Below the pieces are notes generated by a model, which saw only the letters and a list, made by a program, of their open reading frames with translations, did not search any database and was not told where the DNA came from. 31,799 bases of DNA, taken from the IMG/VR virus record IMGVR_UViG_3300042561_000503, positions 1 through 31,799 of that record. One strand, given 5' to 3'. Of the stretch, positions 8,764-14,775 are shown one piece after another (the first letter of the stretch is position 1; the number at the start of each line of letters is the position of its first letter). Source of the stretch: a virus. The translations under genes were made by a program, and so were the position numbers.

Positions 8764-9089
8764 TGCTTTTTAGCCAGCCCCGCCGCCGCCAACATGCCCA
8801 AAAGCCCCCGCATTTGCGTGAGGTTGGCTTGAGGCGCAACCGTCTGCACTAGCGAGGGGAAGAAGTCGCCCGGAGTGAACGCGCGCTGATTCGGGGAACG
8901 GTGCGCGTTAGCGTAGAGAGTCGGCAGCATGGCGGCGCGATAATCTTCCATCCGGTCTACCTCCTGGTGAGCCTTCACGAGAGCGTCAAACTCTCTCATG
9001 CTCAACCGCCAAAATTCCCCGGTGCCGATTCCCCGCGCGCGCGCCCAGGCCCACAGCTTGAGCCAGTCTAGGCGAGCGGCGGGGCCGGA
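8760..9089 (-). CDS. Tail assembly chaperone, frameshifted C-terminal part (gpT-like)
   Basis: This frame has no convincing start of its own but lies open from within the upstream chaperone gene. A -1 shift at the slippery site 9089-9095 would join 93 residues of the first chaperone to 109 residues here, giving about 202 aa. The joined part runs through LDWLKLWAWARARGIG and GEFWRLSMREFDALV, which is the EFW-L-xxREF pattern of tail chaperones next to tape measure genes. In lambda the equivalent gpG-T product binds the tape measure protein and recruits tail tube subunits. The ATG at 8997-8999 could be an internal start but would lose the EFWRL motif. Confidence 0.75.
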   Translation of the reverse strand, partial: SGPAARLDWLKLWAWARARGIGTGEFWRLSMREFDALVKAHQEVDRMEDYRAAMLPTLYANAHRSPNQRAFTPGDFFPSLVQTVAPQANLTQMRGLLGMLAAAGLAKKQ

Positions 9090-9367
9090 GGGTTTTCCGG
9101 CCCGCTGTTGTTCGGCAACGCCTCCACAAGAGCCGCCAGCGCCACATTCATGAGCGCCGGGTCCACCATCGCCCCAACAGCTTCGACCGTCAGCGCCGGG
9201 TCTTCATGCTTCAACCCCGCCCAGATAATCACGCGCATCGCCGAAAAGGTGTTGCTGGAAACCGCTTCTGCGAGCGGCTTCCCGGTAGTCTCTTCGATGG
9301 CGCATAGCGCGTTGAGGTCGTAGCGCAACGTGCGCGGCTTGTCGAGTTCAATGGTGGTGGTCTTCAT
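9068..9367 (-). CDS. Tail assembly chaperone, N-terminal part (gpG-like)
   Basis: 99 aa. The core LRYDLNALCAIEETTG, then SAMRVIIWAGLKHEDPALT, matches the chaperone family that includes GTA gp10-type proteins. It follows the tail tube gene by 3 nt and precedes the tape measure gene, the standard place for this pair. The last six codons, rich in Pro and Ala, are replaced in the frameshifted product. It would be made in excess over the fusion, as in lambda gpG versus gpG-T. The start is the only ATG that keeps the conserved N-terminal strand. Confidence 0.85.
   Translation of the reverse strand: MKTTTIELDKPRTLRYDLNALCAIEETTGKPLAEAVSSNTFSAMRVIIWAGLKHEDPALTVEAVGAMVDPALMNVALAALVEALPNNSGPENPPAPPLA
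9082..9103 (-). other. Perfect 7-bp hairpin enclosing the slippery site
   Basis: On the minus strand GGGCCGG is followed by an 8-nt loop and CCGGCCC. The loop contains the complete slippery heptamer. A stem this strong would slow an approaching ribosome, but it must be opened before the slip codons reach the decoding sites, unlike a usual downstream stimulator. Confidence 0.75.
9089..9095 (-). promoter_or_regulatory. -1 ribosomal slippery heptamer
   Basis: Read on the minus strand the sequence is A AAC CCT in the zero frame, which fits X XXY YYZ exactly (XXX = AAA, YYY = CCC). A -1 slip gives AAA CCC and then enters the open frame that encodes the chaperone C-terminus. The zero-frame stop comes six codons later at 9068-9070, the expected distance for a programmed shift. 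Confidence 0.7.
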
Positions 9368-9370
9368 CGT

Positions 9371-9784
9371 TTACGCCAGCGACGGGACCGAGGTAATCTG
9401 GATCATGAAATCAGCCGTCAAGCGGCCATTTACGGCAATGCCTGACAGCGCAAACCCAGACACCAGCCCGGTGAACGTGTAGAGATCTTCCGGCGACGTG
9501 GGCAACAGGATGGCGCAATTCTGCTCATTCACGTTGGTGAGGTAGCCGAGCATGCCAGTCGAGCCATCGTTCTGCGTGGCCACGTTGGGATCAAAACTCA
9601 CCTTGACGGTGATCGACGCGCCCGCCGCGATGCCCTTCAGGAACTTCTGCACGGTGTCACCCAAAACGGTCGTGGGGACCATTTCGTAGTTCCAACCGAA
9701 GCCGTCGATGCTCTCAACCTGTGCCAAAGTGACCAGTGGAGAGCCAATCTGGAATACCGCCGTATTTGCGAGAAAGTTTGCCAT
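9371..9784 (-). CDS. Major tail (tube) protein
   Basis: 137 aa. The protein is compact and beta-rich, with an N-terminal FLANTAVFQIG strand, a central SFDPNVATQNDG loop, and SGFALSGIAVNGRLTADFMI near the C-terminus, as in short siphovirus tail tube proteins. GAGG lies about 8 nt upstream of the ATG. Its position just before the chaperone pair and tape measure gene strongly supports the call. It would polymerise as hexameric rings around the tape measure protein. It is separated from the tail terminator by two glycosyltransferase genes, which is unusual. Confidence 0.85.
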   Translation of the reverse strand: MANFLANTAVFQIGSPLVTLAQVESIDGFGWNYEMVPTTVLGDTVQKFLKGIAAGASITVKVSFDPNVATQNDGSTGMLGYLTNVNEQNCAILLPTSPEDLYTFTGLVSGFALSGIAVNGRLTADFMIQITSVPSLA

Positions 9785-9799
9785 TGCTGTACCTCGTTC

Positions 9800-10624
9800 C
9801 TATATTACCGCTTCTTGCTCGCGCGGGAACCGCGCATCTTCGCACGCCCTGATTTTGTTGAACACGGGCAACGATGGGTCAAGCTGCGACCACCGCCCCA
9901 AAAATATCGCCTTGCGCTTCTCGTATTCTTCCTTAGGATCAACGCCCGAAGCCCGCAGCGCATCCCATGAACTATGCCAGTTGCGGTGTAGATACGTGAC
10001 ACCGTGCAAGCTGACCGCATCCCCGGCAATCGCGCGGGTCCGCATCTGCATGTGAAGATCGTCATCTTCCCATCCCCAGCCGGGGCCGTAGCCATCGTAG
10101 AACCGTAGGCCTTGCTGGAAGCTCTTGACGCGGAACATGCCGTACTGTGTCCACGCGCACTCCCAGCGGTTGTACGATCTGTCCAGTACTTCATCCGGCT
10201 TGATGAGCGGCGTCACCTTCTCGCGGAAGCGGGATTGCCCCATCGACCAGAAGCCGACGCAATAGCTCGTATCGGGCTCCTCTTTGAGCGCCTTGGCTAG
10301 ATACAGCGCTGAACCGGGGATCATCTCGATATCGCCATCAAGGAACAGCAGCATATCGAACTGCTCACGTATAGCCAAGTCAATGGCCTTGTTCCGCGCC
10401 CGCGCGTTGCCGATGTTCTCCGGAAGCCGCATCACAACGGAATCGACCACTTTGGCGCGCTCCAGAATCTCCGCGCTGCCATCGGTCGAACCGTTATCAA
10501 TGGCAATGGCAAGCGCCTCATGCCCAGCCGCCTCCAGCGCCGCGCGTTCACGGAGCACCGAAAACCACGTATCAGCGATCACGTCGCCAGTCTGCCAGCT
10601 CAACATCGATAAAGCGATCTTCAA
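9800..10624 (-). CDS. Glycosyltransferase, GT-A fold (family 2 / 7C-like)
   Basis: 274 aa from a TTG at 10622-10624. That start is preferred because GGAGGG lies 7 nt upstream, because it overlaps the preceding stop (TTGA), and because the first strand KIALSMLSW of the fold follows at once. An upstream ATG at 10819 would only add antisense-like residues. The nucleotide-sugar domain shows DNGSTDGS (about 43-50), NIGNARARNKAI (70-81) and the metal-binding DGD (96-98). PGWGWEDDDL (about 181-190) is the acceptor-side motif of galactosyltransferase-type C-terminal domains. It would transfer a sugar to a surface polysaccharide, virion protein or DNA. The acceptor is unknown. Confidence 0.88.
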   Translation of the reverse strand: MKIALSMLSWQTGDVIADTWFSVLRERAALEAAGHEALAIAIDNGSTDGSAEILERAKVVDSVVMRLPENIGNARARNKAIDLAIREQFDMLLFLDGDIEMIPGSALYLAKALKEEPDTSYCVGFWSMGQSRFREKVTPLIKPDEVLDRSYNRWECAWTQYGMFRVKSFQQGLRFYDGYGPGWGWEDDDLHMQMRTRAIAGDAVSLHGVTYLHRNWHSSWDALRASGVDPKEEYEKRKAIFLGRWSQLDPSLPVFNKIRACEDARFPREQEAVI

Positions 10625-11268
10625 GCCACTACCCTCCACTGTTGACAGCCTAACACTACGCGCTTTGGTGACGTGTTGCCGTCGTGAATTCCGCCCATAA
10701 AATGCGCCTCGCCATTCAGCGTGGCAAGCTGGCCGCAATCCGCCGCGTCGTACACGAAAGCGTTGTCCTCGCCAATCGCGTAGGCCGGAAACATATGAGC
10801 TTCCCAGTACTTGCGCCAATAGGCGAGAGTGGCCCCCATCGCGTACCCCTCGCGGCTGGAATGGTACGTGTAAACCTTGCTGGCATCCCTGAATCGACCA
10901 CTGCTGTAACCGATCACCTGCTTCCCGGACTGAATGAGTCCTTCGACCAGATATTTGATATGCCCAGCGCCGTAGAAGTCATCGTCATCCATGTGAACGA
11001 TGATGTCTCCCGTTGCGGCCTCTACGGAGCGATTGCGCGCAAAGCCCGTGTTGTGGTGCTCAATCGGGAACCATCGCGTCTCCATGCGCTGACGCGCGGC
11101 CCGCGTGCGCATCACGGTCGTGTACTCCCGGCGCTCATCCGAAGAATCGGCAATGATCCACTCATCCGGCATCAGCGTTTGCGCCCTGATGCACGCTTCG
11201 AGCGCCGGGAGCATGTCGGCCCGGTTGCGCGTTGGCGTCACTACCGAAATGGAGAAGCTCTTAAACAT
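10621..11268 (-). CDS. Glycosyltransferase family 2
   Basis: 215 aa. The N-terminal strand ISVVTPTRNRADML, NTGFARNRSVEAATGD (about 73-88) and the acidic metal site HMDDDDF (92-98) are diagnostic of the GT-A family 2 fold. The C-terminal part holds an aromatic acceptor region (YHSSREGYAM) and IGEDNAFVY. It starts inside the end of the tail terminator gene (8-nt overlap) and its stop overlaps the next start, so the two enzymes are coupled and made with tail proteins. It may act on the same glycan as its neighbour. No signal peptide or membrane span is seen, so it should act in the cytoplasm. Confidence 0.88.
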   Translation of the reverse strand: MFKSFSISVVTPTRNRADMLPALEACIRAQTLMPDEWIIADSSDERREYTTVMRTRAARQRMETRWFPIEHHNTGFARNRSVEAATGDIIVHMDDDDFYGAGHIKYLVEGLIQSGKQVIGYSSGRFRDASKVYTYHSSREGYAMGATLAYWRKYWEAHMFPAYAIGEDNAFVYDAADCGQLATLNGEAHFMGGIHDGNTSPKRVVLGCQQWRVVA

Positions 11269-11659
11269 TGAACAGGATCACCCGCACTCTCACAATTCCA
11301 TGCCATTGCCGCGTCTTTGCGGGGTCGCCAGCGTCCTCGAACACATTCACCTGCTCTACCAGCGCTTGCACGTTCTGACAGCCTTCTACGTCGAACGTGG
11401 CCCGATGTAGCGCCTGATGCAATTGACCAACCAGCAAATTGACTTGATCCCGTTGCGGTTCGCGCGTGAACACGTGAACTTCGATCACCTGTTGAGAGCC
11501 GCGCTCAACCAGCAAATCATCCGGCGTTGCGATGGCGTCGCCTACCCGCACAAACGGGAATGGATCATGGCGCGGCGGTTCATCGAACACGCCCGTTATC
11601 GTGAGATCAAGCCCGGTGATGTAAGCGATCAGCGCCGCCCGCGCTTCGGTGATCTTCAC
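11261..11659 (-). CDS. Tail terminator / tail completion protein (DUF3168-like)
   Basis: 132 aa from a GTG that overlaps the upstream stop (GTGA). The layout fits ring-forming tail terminators such as lambda gpU: an N-terminal helix (ARAALIAYITGL), a central PFPFVRVGDAI strand and loop, a QVIEVHVFTRE strand, a helix QVNLLVGQLHQAL, and a final strand HGIVRVRVILFNV. It caps the tail and joins it to the head. Position after the gp10-like protein is standard. The next genes are glycosyltransferases rather than the tail tube gene. Confidence 0.75.
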   Translation of the reverse strand: MKITEARAALIAYITGLDLTITGVFDEPPRHDPFPFVRVGDAIATPDDLLVERGSQQVIEVHVFTREPQRDQVNLLVGQLHQALHRATFDVEGCQNVQALVEQVNVFEDAGDPAKTRQWHGIVRVRVILFNV

Positions 11660-12117
11660 TTTAGAGACTCCCGCACCGCTCGCTTCATCTTCGCCAGTAG
11701 CGTTTTCCGCGCGCGCTCAAAGGCTGGACCCAGCGCCGGACGCGCCGCCGTGCCCCGCCGTGCGATAGCCTGTTGAACCGCGTAGGCGATGCGCTCGCCC
11801 TCTTTGCCAAACTTGCGCTTTGCCCAATACAGCAGCGGCGCAATAGGTGCCCAATGCGGCCCGGTGCCGTGCTCGACAAACTTGGAGTGTTGAAGATCGG
11901 AGCCGACACGCGCCGCCATGCGCCCCGGTTGAATCACAATGCGGTAGCTCGCCCGCAGTTGCCCGGTGTTCACCGCTGGGTACGGTTGAGCGCTGGTCAG
12001 CGCCCGTTTTGTATCGCTCTCGATCTCCACAGCCGCTACCTGAATGGCACGCGCCACATAATCAGGGACGCGCGACGCAAGCGCCCGGACGGCCGGGGAG
12101 AAGGTATTCGTGACCAC
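11656..12117 (-). CDS. HK97 gp10-like head-tail joining protein
   Basis: 153 aa. The family hallmarks are in order: VNTGQLRASYRI (about 49-60), FVEHGTGPHW (about 80-89) and ARPALGPAFERAR near the C-terminus. These proteins sit at the head-tail interface of HK97-like siphoviruses. The start is a GTG directly after the connector stop. An ATG alternative is not available without losing the N-terminal helix. The stop overlaps the tail terminator start. Confidence 0.88.
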   Translation of the reverse strand: MVTNTFSPAVRALASRVPDYVARAIQVAAVEIESDTKRALTSAQPYPAVNTGQLRASYRIVIQPGRMAARVGSDLQHSKFVEHGTGPHWAPIAPLLYWAKRKFGKEGERIAYAVQQAIARRGTAARPALGPAFERARKTLLAKMKRAVRESLK

Positions 12118-12729
12118 CTACAGCACCTCGATTCGGTACTGATCGATTTCCGCCGCCACGTCAGACGGAATCGGCGCTTTGAGCGAAGCTTCATACTTGG
12201 GGTCTTGCCCTTGATCACCCGTGTAGCTGCGCATGGCCAACTTCATGATGGCCAGCTTGAGCGACGCGGGGACGGCCACAGGAGGCGATAGCGTAGTTCC
12301 AAAGCCCGCCGTATACCGCACCACCAGCCCGCCGATGAGCGTAGGCAAAGACGGAACCGAACTGAAGTACAGCCGATTGCCCAACAGGCGATAGGTCGTG
12401 CTGGCCAGCGTCTCTACCAACGCGCCTTGATCGTCGCGCGTGGTAACACTTGCGATCGCCACAGGCCCCATTGGAAGCCGAACAAAGGCTGACCCAGCGC
12501 CGTTTTCATCCATCGCGCTGAAGGTGACATCAATCACCCGATCCACAAAGAAACGTCGCGCCCGCTCTTCCGCCTGATTTAGTGCCCCATTTAAGGCCAC
12601 CTGAAGGATTGAATCGTGAGCGCTGAACCCAGCCGCGCGCGCGTAGTCCTTGAACTCGTACAGTTCGACCGGAACCGCCGCCGCATCAGTAACTAGCGTG
12701 ATCTGTTCGTACATGGTGGCTTCGGCCAT
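12118..12729 (-). CDS. Head-tail connector (phiE125 gp8 / HK97 gp6-like)
   Basis: 203 aa from ATG 12729; a second ATG at 12714 is equally possible and neither has a strong ribosome-binding site. It has YEFKDYARAAGFSAHDSIL near the N-terminus, a helix with QAEERARRFF, the beta segment GPVAIASVTTRDDQGA, and the C-terminal helices SLKLAIMKLAMRSY. This is the usual order of adaptor proteins that form a ring under the portal. The 5' end overlaps a small Cys-rich gene by 37 nt in another frame, suggesting coupled translation. Confidence 0.82.
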   Translation of the reverse strand: MAEATMYEQITLVTDAAAVPVELYEFKDYARAAGFSAHDSILQVALNGALNQAEERARRFFVDRVIDVTFSAMDENGAGSAFVRLPMGPVAIASVTTRDDQGALVETLASTTYRLLGNRLYFSSVPSLPTLIGGLVVRYTAGFGTTLSPPVAVPASLKLAIMKLAMRSYTGDQGQDPKYEASLKAPIPSDVAAEIDQYRIEVL

Positions 12730-12839
12730 TCTCGCGGTGCTGGTGGATAGGGCATCGGGTAGGCTTCATGGCATCGACAGCAAAACAGCCGCGATACGTG
12801 CGGCCTGTGCCCGAAGATGCGACAGAATAGCCAGTTCAT
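12693..12839 (-). CDS. Tiny Cys-rich protein with a CRIFGH...CCRC motif
   Basis: 48 aa in a frame different from the connector. It starts MNWLFCRIFGHRPH and continues to FCCRCHEAYPMP, then a proline-rich tail. CxxFGH followed about 10-12 residues later by CxRC is a pattern I know from very small phage zinc-finger-like proteins, so one metal site formed by Cys6, His11 and Cys20/21/23 is plausible. No good ribosome-binding site is visible; AT-rich bases precede the ATG, just after the hairpin at 12851-12872. The gene fills what would otherwise be a 158-nt gap. Confidence 0.6.
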   Translation of the reverse strand: MNWLFCRIFGHRPHVSRLFCCRCHEAYPMPYPPAPREWPKPPCTNRSR

Positions 12840-12850
12840 AATGGAACCAA

Positions 12851-12872
12851 GGGGCCGAGCGAACCCGGCCCC
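12851..12872 (-). terminator. Hairpin after the major capsid gene (partial terminator or stabiliser)
   Basis: On the minus strand GGGGCCG and CGGCCCC form a perfect 7-bp stem around an 8-nt loop, 15 nt after the capsid stop. The following bases (TTGGTTCC) are only weakly T-rich, so this may attenuate transcription or protect the capsid message from 3' decay rather than fully terminate. Either would raise capsid output over the downstream tail genes. Confidence 0.6.
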
Positions 12873-12887
12873 GATTGGCGTTACTGC

Positions 12888-14111
12888 TTAGGCGTAGGTG
12901 CCCGTGAAGAACGCGCCCGGCTGGTAGATCACCTGAGCCATGCGCATTTCCCCGCGGATGGTGACCAAGTTGGCTTGGAAGTTGGTCGCATCCTCGCTCG
13001 ACATGGCGATGGAGATCCCCTGACGCACGCGGTGAACCACATGCGAGGAGAACGCGCCCACCAGCCAGTTATCGACCACCGGGGAGCCAGTGCCCAGCAA
13101 CCGGAGTGTGGTAGCCACAGGAAGGCCCCAGAGCCGCATACCGGCCTGAGTGCCGTTCGGGTTGCCGATGAAGTACCCGCCCGCGCTGGACTTCAGCGTT
13201 TCCATCTGCGCCCATGCCGTGGGAGAGATCACAATGCCAGACGGCAAGTACTGCGCGTTGATCGTCTGCAAAATGGCGCGGCGGATGCGGTCCATCTGAT
13301 TGTCGCCGGAAACCGTCAGCGCGGTGCTGTAAGCAGTCGCACCGGGGATCAGCCCTTGCAGGTTCGGCGCGGTGCCCGAGCCGTTGAGGATCTGGTTTTC
13401 CTTGGCCACAGCCAAGCCAGACAGCAAGCGATTCTCGACTTCAAACCGCATGCCTTCCAAGTCTTCCATCGCCTGTTGCGACACTTGGATGAAGTGCGCA
13501 ATGGTCTGGACCGGGAAGTTCACCTGGGTGTAGGCGATGTCGGACTCGCCCTTAGCGCTGCCTTCCGTCTGCACGTTGGCGTTATTCGTGAACGTGCCCT
13601 GACGGATGATGGTCGCGCCGCCCGTGTCGATGGGCCGTTGGGCAATCAGCCCTTCCACCATGCCGTATAGCGAGAGGTCGATGGGGCCGCGCCCAAACTC
13701 CGCGTTACGGTTGGTGATGGACTGCGAAGCCGCCGCCGGGGTGGTGACGTCCTTGGTTTCGATGGTGAAGAACGCGCGGGAAGCCTTGCGCTCTGCCACG
13801 TTTCGAATCGCTTCGGCGTTGGCCTTCAGCGCATCGCCCAGCGCGTCCTTGGTCTGCTGCTCATCGCGGGAACCGCGCGCCAGCTTGGCTTCAAGATCGC
13901 TGATGCGGCTTTCCGCTTGCGCGGCCTTGGCTTCGCTGGCGGCCTTCTGTTCCAAAATCTCCGCAACGCGCTTTTCCAGCCGTTCGGCCTTTTCGCTCAG
14001 TTCCGGCGACGGTGCGCCGTTCTTGAGCTTTTCATCCATCATCCGGTTGATATTTGCATTCTGATCAACGATCAGTTGCTTGAATTCCTGCAAAATCGCA
14101 GTGGATTCCAT
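12888..14111 (-). CDS. Major capsid protein, HK97 fold
   Basis: 407 aa. Residues about 1-110 are a charged coiled coil (ERLEKRVAEILEQKAASEAK and onward), the delta/scaffold domain normally removed by the prohead protease. The mature shell begins near KDVTTPAAASQS (about 119-130). HK97-fold features follow: VNFPVQTIAHFIQVSQQAMED (E-loop to spine helix region), IVISPTAWAQME and GLPVATT. AAGGAGG lies 7 nt upstream of the start. It is preceded by the protease and followed by a hairpin that may set its expression level. Confidence 0.95.
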   Translation of the reverse strand: MESTAILQEFKQLIVDQNANINRMMDEKLKNGAPSPELSEKAERLEKRVAEILEQKAASEAKAAQAESRISDLEAKLARGSRDEQQTKDALGDALKANAEAIRNVAERKASRAFFTIETKDVTTPAAASQSITNRNAEFGRGPIDLSLYGMVEGLIAQRPIDTGGATIIRQGTFTNNANVQTEGSAKGESDIAYTQVNFPVQTIAHFIQVSQQAMEDLEGMRFEVENRLLSGLAVAKENQILNGSGTAPNLQGLIPGATAYSTALTVSGDNQMDRIRRAILQTINAQYLPSGIVISPTAWAQMETLKSSAGGYFIGNPNGTQAGMRLWGLPVATTLRLLGTGSPVVDNWLVGAFSSHVVHRVRQGISIAMSSEDATNFQANLVTIRGEMRMAQVIYQPGAFFTGTYA

Positions 14112-14123
14112 TGGGTTGCCTCC

Positions 14124-14771
14124 TTAGGCAGTGACATTCAGACGCGCCTTCTCGATGGCGATTACCGCCGCGAGCGTGGCCATTACAGCGCTATCATCAG
14201 CCTCCCGCTGAATCCCACGGTATCCCCGTGAGACGATAGCCTTTGCCTTTGTGCGTGAGAATCCAGCATCCCGCAGGAACTCTTCAAACTCTCGCTCCGT
14301 CAGTTCCTCATTGGCCTTGACGCGCTGAATCAATGCGCGGTCGTTGGCCGGAAACGTGACCGGAGAATACTCAAACATCTGTAGCTTGCTGATGCGGCGT
14401 ACCGGGTAGCTACCCGATTCGTCGAACTTCGCATCATTCGGCCCCAGTGAAAAACCGATAGACAGCGCCTTCAGCGCGCCCTGCTTCATCAGCGAAAACG
14501 CCTCGCGGCCCCGCTGTACTTCAAGGTTCAATTGCCCCTTGATGGCCAGCCCACGCGAGTCCTCAGCCGCCGCCATGTTGACGCCGATAGGCTCTTGCCG
14601 CTGGTGCTGCCAGAGAATCGGCCAATCGACGCCCTTGGAGATCGTCTCTGCAAACGCGCCGCGCTCGATCACGTCGTACTGCTTATCGAGATCGTACGTT
14701 GCGGCGTAGCCCTCGAAGATGCCAGCATCGCTGATCGAGTCAGCCTTGAACTCAAAGCCGATGGTCTGCAT
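14124..14771 (-). CDS. Prohead protease, HK97 family (U35)
   Basis: 215 aa. It carries FEGYAATYDLDKQYDVIERGAF near the N-terminus, the catalytic-region His at about 56 in LWQHQRQEPIG, and the nucleophile Ser at about 104 in LSIGFS, the arrangement of herpes-assemblin-like phage proteases. It should cut the delta domain from the major capsid protein and then itself. The C-terminal 60 residues are charged and helical (LTEREFEEFLRDAGFSRTKA) and probably bind the prohead interior. It sits 4 nt after the portal gene and just before the capsid gene. Confidence 0.93.
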   Translation of the reverse strand: MQTIGFEFKADSISDAGIFEGYAATYDLDKQYDVIERGAFAETISKGVDWPILWQHQRQEPIGVNMAAAEDSRGLAIKGQLNLEVQRGREAFSLMKQGALKALSIGFSLGPNDAKFDESGSYPVRRISKLQMFEYSPVTFPANDRALIQRVKANEELTEREFEEFLRDAGFSRTKAKAIVSRGYRGIQREADDSAVMATLAAVIAIEKARLNVTA

Positions 14772-14775
14772 GTCC

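Noticed and set aside
10284-11271. Plus-strand frames opposite the glycosyltransferases
   Set aside because: They mirror well-supported genes and lack start signals and protein-like composition.
12975-14064. Two plus-strand frames opposite the capsid gene
   Set aside because: Both are antisense to an unmistakable HK97 capsid gene, with low-complexity Arg/His or Ser/Ala content and no start signals.
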